Assembly: GCF_014836495.1 (NCBI RefSeq)
Contig: NZ_JACSQT010000001.1
Location: 248,001 to 312,000 of the forward strand
Direction: 5' to 3'
DNA: 64,000 nucleotides
From: Cytobacillus stercorigallinarum
GTDB taxonomy: Bacteria; Bacillota; Bacilli; Bacillales; Cytobacillaceae
Both the position numbers and the translations under genes were made by a program. The notes beneath the pieces were generated by a model that was given only the letters and a program-made list of their open reading frames with translations, had not been told where the DNA came from and did not search any database. Shown piece by piece: positions 20,128 through 29,353 of this stretch (within the stretch, counting starts at the first letter, position 1; each line of letters begins with the position of its first letter).

Positions 20128-20159
20128 GGACACGGCCTATTATGGGTCCGTGTTTCTTT
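20128..20159 (+). other. Hairpin with T-rich tail between leuB and leuC
   Basis: ACACGG / CCGTGT, extended by two G-U pairs, encloses a 12-base loop and is followed by TTCTTTT. It resembles a weak terminator inside the operon and could lower leuCD expression or mark an mRNA processing site. Confidence 0.5.
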
Positions 20160-20179
20160 TAAAAAGGTGTGTGAAAAAA

Positions 20180-21595
20180 ATGGGACAATCAATTATAGAG
20201 AAAATATGGGAACAACATATTGTTCATCAAGAAGAGGGAAAGCCAGACCTATTGTATATTGATCTGCATTTAGTGCATGAAGTAACATCGCCGCAAGCGT
20301 TTTCTGGCTTAAGAATGAAAGGGAGGACAGTGAGAAGACCAGATAAAACCTTCGCCACAATGGATCATAATGTCCCTACAGATAATCGCAAGGTCATTAA
20401 TGATAAGGTTGCTTTGAACCAGATGACGACATTAGAAAAGAACTGTGAAGAGTTTCAAGTACCATTGGCAGGAATTGATCATCCAGACCAAGGAATTGTT
20501 CATGTCATTGGTCCAGAGTTAGGCTTAACACAACCAGGTATGACAATTGTATGTGGCGATAGTCATACATCCACACACGGTGCATTCGGTTCCATTGCAT
20601 TCGGTATCGGTACAAGTGAAGTAGAGCATGTGTTAGCCACACAAACCATCTGGCGCCAAAAACCGAAAACATTAAAAATTGAAATCAATGGCAAAAGGCA
20701 ACACGGTGTATCAGCAAAAGATGTGATCCTTTATGTGCTTTCTCAGTATGGGTTTGATTTTGGAACAGGACATGTCATTGAATATACGGGCGAAGTGATT
20801 GCAGATATGTCTATGGAAGAGCGGATGACGATTTGTAATATGTCGATAGAAGGTGGCGCGAGAGCTGGATTAGTGAACCCTGATGAAACAACATTTTCTT
20901 ACTTAAGAGGACGTAAGCATGTTCCGACAGGGGAAGCCTTTGATAAGCTTGTGACAAAATGGCGATCACTAGTGTCGGATGAAGATGCAACTTATGATCG
21001 TGTGATTACGATTGAAGCAGCCGATATTGCCCCAATGGTTAGCTGGGGGACAAACCCAGCGATGACATCTAAAGTAACTGATTCCATTCCTACATCAAGT
21101 GATTATGAAACAGTCGTAGGAAAGAAATCACTTGAGAGTGCCCTTAAATATATGGGACTACAGGAAGGACAGAAAATAGAAGATATTCAGATTCAACATG
21201 TATTTATCGGTTCTTGTACCAATTCACGATTAGAAGATCTACGTGAGGCGGCTTCTATCATTAAAGGCAATAAAGTTCATCCTGATGTGCGTGCATTAGT
21301 TGTGCCAGGTTCACAAACGGTCAAGGCGCTAGCAGAAGAAGAAGGTCTTGATGCCATTTTTAAAGATGCTGGGTTTGAGTGGAGAGATTCAGGTTGCAGT
21401 ATGTGTTTGAGTATGAATAATGACATTGTCCCTAGCGGTGAACATTGTGCTTCCACATCTAATCGGAATTTTGAGGGTCGACAAGGTTCTGGAGCGAGAA
21501 CTCATTTAGTCAGTCCAATTATGGCAGCAGCAGCCGCTATTCATGGTCATTTTGTCGATGTAAGAAAAATGGTTGAAAAACAACCAGTAAGATAG
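20180..21595 (+). CDS. leuC: 3-isopropylmalate dehydratase large subunit
   Basis: This 471-residue aconitase-family subunit holds the [4Fe-4S] cluster through the cysteines of GSCTNSR (near 347) and GCSMCL (near 407). It works with LeuD to isomerise 2- and 3-isopropylmalate. The ATG at 20180 is preferred over the in-frame ATG at 20150, because 20150 lies in the leuB-leuC hairpin. AAAGGTGTG precedes 20180, and the first residues ([12 protein letters not shown]) then match the family N-terminus and length. Confidence 0.95.
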   Translation: MGQSIIEKIWEQHIVHQEEGKPDLLYIDLHLVHEVTSPQAFSGLRMKGRTVRRPDKTFATMDHNVPTDNRKVINDKVALNQMTTLEKNCEEFQVPLAGIDHPDQGIVHVIGPELGLTQPGMTIVCGDSHTSTHGAFGSIAFGIGTSEVEHVLATQTIWRQKPKTLKIEINGKRQHGVSAKDVILYVLSQYGFDFGTGHVIEYTGEVIADMSMEERMTICNMSIEGGARAGLVNPDETTFSYLRGRKHVPTGEAFDKLVTKWRSLVSDEDATYDRVITIEAADIAPMVSWGTNPAMTSKVTDSIPTSSDYETVVGKKSLESALKYMGLQEGQKIEDIQIQHVFIGSCTNSRLEDLREAASIIKGNKVHPDVRALVVPGSQTVKALAEEEGLDAIFKDAGFEWRDSGCSMCLSMNNDIVPSGEHCASTSNRNFEGRQGSGARTHLVSPIMAAAAAIHGHFVDVRKMVEKQPVR

Positions 21596-21607
21596 GGAGT
21601 GGAGTAG

Positions 21608-22192
21608 ATGACTCGATTTAAAACTTTAAAGGATAAAGCGATTGCTTTCGACCGTGCCAACGTAGATACAGACCAGATTATTCCTAAGCAATTTCTAAAG
21701 CGAATTGAAAAAACGGGCTTTGGCCAATTTTTGTTCTATGACTGGCGTTATATGGCAGATGGTAGTTTAAACCCGACGTTTGAATTAAATCAAGAAAAAA
21801 ATCAAAATGCCTCCATTTTAATTGCAAATGAGAACTTCGGTTGTGGGTCGTCAAGGGAGCATGCGCCATGGGCGCTCCTAGATTATGGATTTAAAGTGAT
21901 AGTAGCACCATCGTTCGCAGATATTTTTCATCAAAATTGCCTGAAAAATGGTGTGTTACCGATTGCATTGCCAAAGGAGAAGGTTGTGCAATTACTTGAA
22001 AAAGGCAAACAACAGCCTTATCTATTAGAAGTGAATCTAGAGAAGCAAACGATTCGTGATGATGAAGGATTCCAAGTGTCATTTGAAATTGATGCTTATT
22101 GGAAAACGATGCTAATGAATGGGTGGGATGAAATTGAAATCACCTTGCAATTAGATGACCATATCACAGCATATGAACAAGCATTAAGATAG
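21608..22192 (+). CDS. leuD: 3-isopropylmalate dehydratase small subunit
   Basis: This 194-residue swivelling subunit begins with the typical FDRANVDTDQIIPKQFLK segment and contains the substrate-binding loop NFGCGSSREHAPWAL near residue 79. It completes the LeuCD heterodimer. It is the last gene of the operon; the terminator lies 45 bases downstream within an intergenic repeat. Confidence 0.97.
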   Translation: MTRFKTLKDKAIAFDRANVDTDQIIPKQFLKRIEKTGFGQFLFYDWRYMADGSLNPTFELNQEKNQNASILIANENFGCGSSREHAPWALLDYGFKVIVAPSFADIFHQNCLKNGVLPIALPKEKVVQLLEKGKQQPYLLEVNLEKQTIRDDEGFQVSFEIDAYWKTMLMNGWDEIEITLQLDDHITAYEQALR

Positions 22193-22200
22193 GAACTTAT

Positions 22201-22513
22201 GAGGTTGGGACATAAGTATGCTAGCTAATGATTTATCCGAATGATTAGGAGTTCTAGCATCTAATCATTCGGTTTTTTGTGTGATTTGAACCCTTATATG
22301 AAAAGAATAGTGAAATGGAGCGGAAGACACTCAACTCCTGCGGGAAATAGAGGAAAAGCTAAGACCAGGCAATGCCTTAGGAGGCTCAGCCCCTCTCATC
22401 GGAAAGCGAGTGACTGTAGCGCAATGGAACGGACTTTTTTTCAAATGATGTTTTAAGATCAATTTGTTATTGTTCTTTTTTGAGGTTAGCTCATTTAGTT
22501 ATGTCCCAGCCTC
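22201..22513 (+). repeat. Composite intergenic inverted-repeat element downstream of leuD
   Basis: The outer ends are near-perfect inverted repeats: GAGGTTGGGACATAA (22201-22215) and TTATGTCCCAGCCTC (22499-22513), one mismatch, with imperfect pairing continuing inward through AGCTAA / TTAGCT for about 30 bases. Inside lie the operon terminator (22237-22278) and a GC-richer core (22311-22436) with TGGAGCGGAAGACACTC, CTCCTGCGGGAA and GGAAAGCGAGTGACTG. The core resembles dispersed intergenic repeats I recall from other Bacillaceae genomes. No open frame or transposase is present. The function is unknown; it may be a non-autonomous mobile or structured RNA element. Confidence 0.65.
22237..22278 (+). 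terminator. Rho-independent terminator of the ilv-leu operon
   Basis: A perfect 12-bp stem CCGAATGATTAG / CTAATCATTCGG is followed by six Ts. It lies within the left part of the composite repeat. Confidence 0.93.
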
Positions 22514-22623
22514 CCTTTTATGATGTTTTTCCTCGGAATCTCCCAATTGCACAATCCTTTTGCATTTTTCTTTTTTCATGCTACACTTACCACTAAATAA
22601 GGAAATTAAGGGACGTAGGCAAA

Positions 22624-23640
22624 ATGACAAAACAAAATCGTAATGACAAAAAAAATAAAGTGGTTCCCTTCCCCTTTTTAGATAGGCGTTTATTAGAGAA
22701 GGGATTAGAGGCTTTGCATCGCAGAGAGTTTCAAGAGGCGGTAGAATTTTTAACAGAAGCTTCAGATCTAAATGGTGAGGATGAGGATATTCAAACGGGT
22801 CTTGTGCTCGCTTTTTTTGAATCAGGTCAATTGCAACTTGCGCAAAAACAAGCGGAATACATGCTTCATAATGGAATAGGTGATTATCTCCAAGTGGTCG
22901 ATATGTATTTGATGATTTTAGTACAATTACATCGCTACGATGAAATTGTCACCACTATTGAATACTTATTTGAAGAGAATAAAGTGCCTCCTGGGAAATT
23001 TGAACACCTTAGCCGACTACTAGAATTCAGCCGTAGAATGGCTGAAGCAGATATAAAGTCCAGTGATGTAGAGAGTGACGCGGTAATTCAACTACAACTT
23101 TTTGAAATAAAAGATCAACAAGAACAGATGATACTTGCTAAAGAATTGGCAGACAAGAATATTGTACACAATGTAAAAGAAATCCTTGTTTATTTACGAT
23201 CTGAAGAAGGGCATCCCTTTTTTAAGACATTACTTCTCGATGTGCTGAAACAGCATCTATATAATAAGGAAGTAATTGTTGAAAAAATGGGAACGGTAAA
23301 AAGTTTCGTTCCTGCACAGTTGCCGGACTTTGAGGATTTTCACCAAAGGATCGATATGCTCAAAGAGTTAGAAGAGCAGATGGAACAAGATGATCCCATT
23401 TTACTTGAACATGCGGCTTCTCTTGTAAACCGTCATTTATTTCTCATGTATCCGGTAGAATTAGAACCATTTTCAATTAAAACATGGGCAGCTGCCTATC
23501 ATACACTTGCGATTGATTATTTAGGCATGGACCTTTCTGTGGATGAAATGCTTGAGAAATATTCTGTCGAAGAAGAAGATTATCATGCAGCTATTACTTA
23601 TATTGAAGCAATAGAAGAATTTTCTTATCCTAAAATATAG
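22624..23640 (+). CDS. ysoA: TPR-repeat protein YsoA
   Basis: The 338-residue soluble protein has helical repeats in the N-terminal third (RREFQEAVEFLTEASDL and following TPR-like pairs, residues about 25-115). It matches the size and position of B. subtilis ysoA, between leuD and tig. No catalytic motif is visible. Its role is unknown; TPR proteins usually mediate protein contacts. The ATG at 22624 has only a poor upstream ribosome-binding sequence (AAGGGACG). Confidence 0.85.
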   Translation: MTKQNRNDKKNKVVPFPFLDRRLLEKGLEALHRREFQEAVEFLTEASDLNGEDEDIQTGLVLAFFESGQLQLAQKQAEYMLHNGIGDYLQVVDMYLMILVQLHRYDEIVTTIEYLFEENKVPPGKFEHLSRLLEFSRRMAEADIKSSDVESDAVIQLQLFEIKDQQEQMILAKELADKNIVHNVKEILVYLRSEEGHPFFKTLLLDVLKQHLYNKEVIVEKMGTVKSFVPAQLPDFEDFHQRIDMLKELEEQMEQDDPILLEHAASLVNRHLFLMYPVELEPFSIKTWAAAYHTLAIDYLGMDLSVDEMLEKYSVEEEDYHAAITYIEAIEEFSYPKI

Positions 23641-23648
23641 TCTCATTG

Positions 23649-23676
23649 TTGAAAGCTAGAGACGTTATGTTATAAT
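23649..23676 (+). promoter_or_regulatory. sigma-A promoter of tig
   Basis: TTGAAA (23649-23654), a 16-base spacer and TATAAT (23671-23676), with an extended -10 TG motif one base upstream. The start would be near 23683, about 115 bases before tig. Confidence 0.72.
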
Positions 23677-23798
23677 ATAATGGTTGTATTATGTGGATAG
23701 AAAGATGATTCACCTTATATAAATGAATAATCGATTAGACATATTCATTCTATTTGCTGTGAATGAAATGATCATAGATTTTGGAGGGAAATAATAGT

Positions 23799-25085
23799 AT
23801 GTCTGCTAAATTTGAAAAGTTAGAAGGGAACCAAGGGGTTCTTACAATTGAAGTAGATGCAGAGAAGTTAAACGAAGGTTTAGACGCTGCATTTAAAAAA
23901 GTAGTTAAACAAGTAAATGTTCCTGGCTTCAGAAAAGGTAAAATGCCTCGCAGCCTATTTGAAAAACGCTTTGGTGTTGAATCTTTATACCAAGATGCAG
24001 TTGATTTTCTTTTACCAGAAGCGTATGCAAATGCGATTGAAGAAACAGGCATTGAGCCAGTTGATCGTCCTGAAATCGATGTAGAACAAATCGAAAAAGG
24101 TAAAGCGCTTATTTTCACTGCGAAAGTAACTGTAAAGCCTGAAGTAGAACTTGGCGAATATAAAGGTCTTGAAGTAGAAAAATTCGATACAGAAGTAACG
24201 GATGAAGATGTAGAAAACGAATTAAAAGGCCTTCAAGAAAAACAAGCTGAGCTTGTTGTTAAAGAAGAAGGTACAGCAGAACAAGGTGATACAGTTGTGA
24301 TTGACTTTGAAGGTTTCGTTGATGGAGAAGCATTCGAAGGTGGAAAAGGTGACAACTTCTCATTAGAACTTGGTTCTGGACAATTCATTCCAGGTTTTGA
24401 AGAAGAATTAATTGGTGTTTCTACTGGCGAATCTAAAGAAGTAAATGTTACGTTCCCAGAAGAGTATCACGCTGCTGAGCTTGCGGGTAAAAAAGCAGTA
24501 TTCAAAACGACTGTACATGAAATCAAAACAAAAGAACTTCCTGCATTAGATGATGAATTTGCTAAAGATGTAGATGAAGAAGTTGAAACATTAGATGCAC
24601 TAAAAGAAAAAACGAAGAAACAATTAGTTGATAGTAAAAACCATGAAGCAGAGCACCATGTGCGTGATACTGTAGTAGAAAAAGCAGCAGAGAACACGAC
24701 AATTGATATTCCAGCTGCAATGGTTGATACTGAATTAGATCGCATGATGCAAGAATTCGAACAACGTTTACAAATGCAAGGTATGAACCTTGAGCTTTAT
24801 TATCAATTCTCTGGACAAGATGAGTCTGCATTACGTGAGCAAATGAAAGCTGACGCAGAGAAGCGCGTGCGCATCAACTTAACACTTGAAGCAATCGCTG
24901 CTGCAGAAAACATCGAAGTTTCTGAAGAAGAATTGAACGAAGAACTAAATAAAATGGCTGAAATGTATAATATGACAGCTGAAAATATTCAAATGGCGCT
25001 TGGTGGTAGCCTTGATGGTTTACAATCTGATATTAAAGCGAAAAAAGCAATCGATTTACTTGTAGAAAATAGTAAAACTGTTTAA
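23799..25085 (+). CDS. tig: Trigger factor, ribosome-associated chaperone
   Basis: This 428-residue protein has the three trigger-factor domains: the N-terminal ribosome-binding domain with the signature [17 protein letters not shown] near residues 44-60, a central FKBP-type peptidyl-prolyl isomerase domain (about 160-245, [20 protein letters not shown]), and the helical C-terminal arms. It binds nascent chains at the exit tunnel. The ATG at 23799 follows TTGGAGGGAA; the in-frame TTG at 23781 is part of that ribosome-binding region and is rejected. Confidence 0.97.
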   Translation: MSAKFEKLEGNQGVLTIEVDAEKLNEGLDAAFKKVVKQVNVPGFRKGKMPRSLFEKRFGVESLYQDAVDFLLPEAYANAIEETGIEPVDRPEIDVEQIEKGKALIFTAKVTVKPEVELGEYKGLEVEKFDTEVTDEDVENELKGLQEKQAELVVKEEGTAEQGDTVVIDFEGFVDGEAFEGGKGDNFSLELGSGQFIPGFEEELIGVSTGESKEVNVTFPEEYHAAELAGKKAVFKTTVHEIKTKELPALDDEFAKDVDEEVETLDALKEKTKKQLVDSKNHEAEHHVRDTVVEKAAENTTIDIPAAMVDTELDRMMQEFEQRLQMQGMNLELYYQFSGQDESALREQMKADAEKRVRINLTLEAIAAAENIEVSEEELNEELNKMAEMYNMTAENIQMALGGSLDGLQSDIKAKKAIDLLVENSKTV

Positions 25086-25130
25086 AATGAATATAACAAA
25101 GTAACGGTAGCAACCCGGAACTTACACATA

Positions 25131-25160
25131 ACAAGGCGCGATCACATCGTGCCTTGTTTT
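25131..25160 (+). terminator. Rho-independent terminator after tig
   Basis: ACAAGGCGCGAT pairs with ATCGTGCCTTGT (one G-U pair) around a three-base loop, followed by TTTT. Confidence 0.88.
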
Positions 25161-25534
25161 CTACAATTTTAGATATTACATAATAGTAGTACGGCAAAAG
25201 CAGGCTACCTTATCATATACATAACTGCCTGAAAAAAATTCCACTTATGGATGGACATAAAAATGGACATGCTTATGGAAGTACAAGTTTTATTGAGTGA
25301 TTTCCTTCTGCGAATCATGAATAACGTATTACGTACATAACTTAGAGGTAAGTGTTATTATTTCCTGTCTTTTGCTGAAGTGTGTTACAATGCAATACAT
25401 AACTTAAAGGTTAGTTTTTATCAAGCGTTTTTAATAAGAACTGGCGAGTGATTTGGCTCAAAATATTTAGCTAATGATAAACAAAAGTTCGCAGAAGATA
25501 TATCGCTTAGAAGTTTGATCAAGGGGTGAAGGAT
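25161..25534 (+). other. tig-clpX intergenic region with an imperfect direct repeat
   Basis: No gene is visible. A 26-27-base imperfect direct repeat beginning TACATAACTTA occurs at 25334-25360 and again at 25396-25422, and a shorter related piece lies near 25217. Such repeats near a heat-shock gene could be operators, but they do not match the CtsR or CIRCE sequences I know. A -10-like TACAAT is at 25386-25391 without a good -35. Confidence 0.5.
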
Positions 25535-26800
25535 TTGTTTAAATTTAATGATGAAAAAGGTCAATTAAAGTGTTCCTTCTGTGGGAAAACACAAGATCAA
25601 GTTCGTAAGCTAGTAGCTGGTCCTGGTGTTTACATTTGTGACGAATGTATTGAATTATGCACCGAGATTGTGGAAGAAGAGCTTGGAACAGAGGAAGAAG
25701 TTGAATTTAAGGATGTTCCAAAGCCATCCGAGATTCGCGACATTCTCGATGAATATGTAATCGGTCAAGACCAAGCAAAGAAAAACCTAGCTGTAGCAGT
25801 TTACAATCATTACAAACGGATTAATTCGAACAGTAAAGTAGATGATGTAGAACTGGCAAAAAGTAATATTGCGATGATTGGGCCAACAGGAAGCGGTAAA
25901 ACATTACTAGCCCAAACATTAGCAAGAATTCTAAATGTACCATTCGCAATTGCGGATGCGACTTCATTAACAGAAGCAGGTTATGTTGGTGAAGATGTTG
26001 AGAATATTCTCCTAAAGCTTATCCAATCTGCAGACTATGACGTGGAGAAAGCTGAAAAAGGAATTATTTATATCGATGAGATTGATAAAGTGGCGCGTAA
26101 GTCAGAAAATCCGTCGATCACAAGAGATGTATCTGGTGAAGGTGTGCAACAAGCATTATTGAAAATTCTTGAAGGCACTGTTGCCAGCGTACCTCCACAA
26201 GGTGGAAGAAAACATCCGCATCAAGAATTTATTCAAATTGATACGACGAACATCTTATTTATTTGTGGTGGTGCCTTTGACGGAATCGAACAAATCATTA
26301 AACGCCGTTTAGGTCAAAAAGTGATCGGTTTCGGTTCGGATAATAAGCAGAAAGAACTGGAACAACATGAGTTACTGTCTAAAGTTTTACCAGAGGACTT
26401 ATTGCGTTTCGGTTTAATTCCTGAATTTATTGGTCGTTTGCCGGTTATTGCAAGCTTAACACCATTAGATGAAGAAGCATTGATTGAAATTTTAACAAAG
26501 CCGAAAAATGCTTTAGTAAAACAATTCCAAAAAATGCTTGAATTAGATGATGTTGAATTAGAATTCGAGGATGAAGCACTGATTGAAATTGCTAAAAAGG
26601 CAATTGAAAGAAAAACAGGTGCCCGTGGATTACGTTCGATTATTGAAGGAATCATGCTTGATGTCATGTTTGATTTACCTTCTCGTGATGATATTAAAAA
26701 ATGTATCATTACAAAAGAAACGGTCCTTGAGAATGGTTCACCAAAGCTATTACTTGAAGATGGTACAATTGTGAAAGAAGAAAGAAAAACTTCTGCATAA
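25535..26800 (+). CDS. clpX: ClpX, ATP-dependent unfoldase subunit of ClpXP protease
   Basis: The 421-residue protein has an N-terminal zinc-binding domain (C13 and C16 in CSFC, then the CDEC pair), an AAA+ module with Walker A GPTGSGKT near residue 116 and Walker B IIYIDEID near 177, the pore loop GYVGEDVE, sensor II and the ClpP-docking IGF-type loop (VIGFGS). It recognises and unfolds substrates for ClpP. The TTG at 25535 gives the standard MFKFN start and lies six bases after AAGGGGTGA; the GTG at 25526 is part of that ribosome-binding site. Confidence 0.95.
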   Translation: MFKFNDEKGQLKCSFCGKTQDQVRKLVAGPGVYICDECIELCTEIVEEELGTEEEVEFKDVPKPSEIRDILDEYVIGQDQAKKNLAVAVYNHYKRINSNSKVDDVELAKSNIAMIGPTGSGKTLLAQTLARILNVPFAIADATSLTEAGYVGEDVENILLKLIQSADYDVEKAEKGIIYIDEIDKVARKSENPSITRDVSGEGVQQALLKILEGTVASVPPQGGRKHPHQEFIQIDTTNILFICGGAFDGIEQIIKRRLGQKVIGFGSDNKQKELEQHELLSKVLPEDLLRFGLIPEFIGRLPVIASLTPLDEEALIEILTKPKNALVKQFQKMLELDDVELEFEDEALIEIAKKAIERKTGARGLRSIIEGIMLDVMFDLPSRDDIKKCIITKETVLENGSPKLLLEDGTIVKEERKTSA

Positions 26801-26806
26801 GTGTGA

Positions 26807-26837
26807 AAGGAACTAAACTACGGTTTAGTTCCTTTTC
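26807..26837 (+). terminator. Rho-independent terminator after clpX
   Basis: A perfect 12-bp stem AAGGAACTAAAC / GTTTAGTTCCTT with a four-base loop; the following bases are T-rich. Confidence 0.9.
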
Positions 26838-26944
26838 TATTACCTGCAGTGAAAAGTTCTGTGTATGAAGGACGTGTGAGTATATAGATAATTGGTTTTG
26901 TTATATCAATTTGGTAGGTAGTTGCTTGTCTATCCAAGGTAAGA

Positions 26945-27106
26945 ATGCTAGAGATAGCTGAACAAAGTAGATTTGTTCGTGCATCTATATTGAAATCCTT
27001 AAAGATAGCTGAACTAAATGAATTTGCTCATACATCCAGAGTAAAATACGCAAAGATAACTGAGCAAAACCTACATACCGCTCACCATTCTTTGGTAGTC
27101 AAATAA
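26945..27106 (+). CDS. Putative 53-residue ORF made of 17-residue repeats; may be non-coding repeat DNA
   Basis: The frame ATG 26945 to TAA 27106 is preceded by CCAAGGTAAGA. Its product consists of three diverged 17-residue units beginning IAEQSRFVRAS, IAELNEFAHTS and ITEQNLHTAH. I do not recognise a family. The underlying DNA is a three-copy tandem repeat with a period of exactly 51 bases, and a period divisible by three would keep any frame open by itself. Substitutions between copies do not obviously favour synonymous sites. Expression is uncertain. Confidence 0.3.
   Translation: MLEIAEQSRFVRASILKSLKIAELNEFAHTSRVKYAKITEQNLHTAHHSLVVK
26952..27085 (+). repeat. Degenerate tandem repeat, period 51 bases, about 2.6 copies
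   Basis: Units begin AGATAGCTGAAC at 26952, AGATAGCTGAAC at 27003 and AGATAACTGAGC at 27054, spaced exactly 51 bases. Copies 1 and 2 share blocks such as GAATTTGCTCAT / GATTTGTTCGT and ACATCC / GCATCT. It fills much of the clpX-lonB gap. The rest of that gap (26838-26940 and 27107-27356) shows no gene. Confidence 0.85.
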
Positions 27107-27356
27107 ATGACCTCAATAAATGCCTTAGAGCCGAAATAAGCTAGGGTCTTTTAACGTGTAACAAGATCGAATCGAGTGTCGTTACTATAAGATCACCAGG
27201 TAAAGTAGAAGATGAAACCAATCAAAAAATTGACCACTTTTTTGCATATCTATTTCCTCAATCACAGCTTAACAAATTTCCCGTTTGATTAAATCATTCA
27301 CCTATAATAAATGCTAAAGTAACCATAAGCTTCCTCTTATTGAATTTAAAATTCTT

Positions 27357-27386
27357 GTTTATTCCAACTTTGCGCAGGAGATACTA
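27357..27386 (+). promoter_or_regulatory. sigma-F-type promoter of lonB
   Basis: GTTTA (27357-27361), 15 bases, then GGAGATACTA (27377-27386), an exact fit to the sigma-F consensus GYWTA-N15-GGNRANAMTW. lonB is a forespore sigma-F gene in B. subtilis. The start near 27393 lies about 30 bases before the lonB ATG. Confidence 0.75.
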
Positions 27387-27423
27387 TCCATTATCAGCAA
27401 GAAAATGTTCAGGAGGGAATAGG

Positions 27424-29106
27424 ATGAGTTGGACGGGAATTGCATTGTTTGTACAGCTATTTTTTGGAATTGTTATTGGGCTCTATTTTTGGAACTTACT
27501 TAAAAACCAACGTACTCAAAAAGTCTCTATTGATAGAGAGTCTCGTAAAGAAATGGATCAATTAAAGAAGATGAGGTCAATTAAACTGTCAGAACCTCTT
27601 TCAGAGAAAGTTAGGCCAACGACCTTTGATGATATTGTAGGGCAAGAAGATGGCATAAAATCACTTAAGGCGGCACTTTGTGGACCAAATCCCCAGCACG
27701 TCATCATTTATGGGCCTCCTGGAGTAGGTAAAACAGCTGCGGCCAGATTAGTATTAGAAGAAGCCAAGAAAAATCAAAAATCACCATTTAAACCATCCTC
27801 AGTCTTTATTGAACTAGATGCGACAACTGCTCGATTTGATGAAAGAGGGATTGCTGATCCGCTTATTGGATCTGTACATGATCCCATTTATCAAGGAGCG
27901 GGAGCAATGGGGCAAGCAGGAATCCCACAACCGAAACAAGGGGCAGTCACAAATGCCCATGGCGGGGTCTTGTTTATAGATGAAATTGGAGAGTTACATT
28001 CTATACAAATGAATAAGTTGTTAAAAGTGTTGGAAGACCGGAAAGTATACCTTGAGAGCGCTTATTATAATGAAGAAAATATGCAAATTCCTTCTCATAT
28101 ACATGATATCTTTAAAAATGGTTTACCAGCAGACTTTCGGTTAGTTGGTGCCACAACAAGAACACCTAACGAATTGCCTCCAGCTATTCGTTCACGTTGT
28201 ATGGAAGTGTTCTTCCGGGAATTAACAGAAGAAGAAATTGCGGAAGTTGCTAAAAAGGCAGCCGATAAAGTGAACTTAAAAATAAGTGAACACGCTTTAC
28301 AAACATTAGCATCTTATGCTAGAAACGGTCGTGAATCAGTTAACTTAGTTCAAACGACGGCGAGTCTTGCGATACAAGAAGAGCGCGATTATATTAAGGA
28401 CGAAGATGTCGAGTGGGTCATTCAATCAAGTCAATTAGTACCGAGAATGGAAAGAAAAATCGGAGAAACAGCCAAGGTTGGTTTAGTTAATGGTCTAGCT
28501 GTTCATGGCCCTAATTCTGGTGCTTTATTAGAGATTGAAGTTACTGTGATTCCTGCTAAAGAAAAAGGATCTATTAATATTACAGGAATTGTAGAAGAAG
28601 AAAGTATTGGCGGACAAGGAAAATCGATTCGGAGAAAGAGTATGGCGCGTGGCTCAATTGAGAATGTGATTACAGTACTTCGTTCAATGGGCGTACCTGC
28701 AGATGATTATGATATTCATGTGAACTTCCCTGGCGGTGTCCCGATTGATGGCCCATCTGCTGGGATTGCAATGGCTACTGGTATTTATTCAGCTATTTAT
28801 AAACATCCGATAGATCACACTGTAGCAATGACAGGCGAAATCAGTATTCATGGTACGGTTAAGCCTATTGGCGGGGTATATCCAAAAGTAAAAGCAGCCA
28901 AAAAAGCTGGTGCAAAGACAGTTATTATCCCTGAAGAGAATATGCAATCGATATTAAATGAAGTGGAAGGAATTCAAATTGTTCCCGTTAAAACGTTGAA
29001 TGAAGTGTTCGAGTTCGCCCTTCACAAAGAATATCAACATGAAAAGCCGTTAATTTCACCATTAGATGCGTCAGCAATTGATCTTGCTAAAAAGGAAAGT
29101 ATGTGA
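27424..29106 (+). CDS. lonB: Forespore membrane-anchored ATP-dependent protease LonB
   Basis: The 560-residue protein has an N-terminal transmembrane helix (about 3-24), an AAA+ domain with Walker A GPPGVGKT near 97 and Walker B FIDEIGELH near 185, and a C-terminal Lon protease domain with the catalytic dyad S445 (DGPSAG) and K488 (GGVYPK). It lacks the long N-terminal LAN domain of LonA. The ATG at 27424 follows CAGGAGGG and lies downstream of a sigma-F promoter; the in-frame TTG at 27340 is upstream of that promoter and is rejected. In B. subtilis LonB acts in the forespore. Confidence 0.95.
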   Translation: MSWTGIALFVQLFFGIVIGLYFWNLLKNQRTQKVSIDRESRKEMDQLKKMRSIKLSEPLSEKVRPTTFDDIVGQEDGIKSLKAALCGPNPQHVIIYGPPGVGKTAAARLVLEEAKKNQKSPFKPSSVFIELDATTARFDERGIADPLIGSVHDPIYQGAGAMGQAGIPQPKQGAVTNAHGGVLFIDEIGELHSIQMNKLLKVLEDRKVYLESAYYNEENMQIPSHIHDIFKNGLPADFRLVGATTRTPNELPPAIRSRCMEVFFRELTEEEIAEVAKKAADKVNLKISEHALQTLASYARNGRESVNLVQTTASLAIQEERDYIKDEDVEWVIQSSQLVPRMERKIGETAKVGLVNGLAVHGPNSGALLEIEVTVIPAKEKGSINITGIVEEESIGGQGKSIRRKSMARGSIENVITVLRSMGVPADDYDIHVNFPGGVPIDGPSAGIAMATGIYSAIYKHPIDHTVAMTGEISIHGTVKPIGGVYPKVKAAKKAGAKTVIIPEENMQSILNEVEGIQIVPVKTLNEVFEFALHKEYQHEKPLISPLDASAIDLAKKESM

Positions 29107-29115
29107 GGTACTAAT

Positions 29116-29144
29116 AACTTCGGCAACAACTGCCGGAGTTTTTC
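29116..29144 (+). terminator. Rho-independent terminator after lonB
   Basis: AACTTCGGCA pairs with TGCCGGAGTT (one G-U pair) and is followed by TTT, separating lonB from lonA. Confidence 0.82.
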
Positions 29145-29267
29145 ATTCCCCCGTTTTAAAGGCAAATAAATAGGGAATGAAATAAGCAATTGTCAAGCTA
29201 GAATGAAGAAAACAAACAAAATGATTGCCCTTTTTTACTTTTTTAGCTAACGAACTAGATTAAAAAG

Positions 29268-29296
29268 TCGACACTGTGAAGTAAATAAGATAAAAT
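29268..29296 (+). promoter_or_regulatory. Candidate sigma-A promoter of lonA
   Basis: TCGACA (29268-29273), a 17-base spacer and TAAAAT (29291-29296). It lies 58 bases before the lonA start codon. No CtsR operator repeat was seen. Confidence 0.58.
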
Positions 29297-29353
29297 TGTA
29301 CAAAGAAAATGAATTGAAATCTTGATACATATGCATTTTGGAGGTGCAAGTAT

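Noticed and set aside
26952..27085. Possible CRISPR-like array
   Set aside because: The units are continuous diverged tandem copies with a 51-base period, not identical short repeats with unique spacers, and no cas genes are present.
27340..27423. N-terminal extension of LonB from TTG 27340
   Set aside because: It begins upstream of the sigma-F promoter and lacks a ribosome-binding site. ATG 27424 has CAGGAGGG and gives the normal LonB N-terminal membrane helix.
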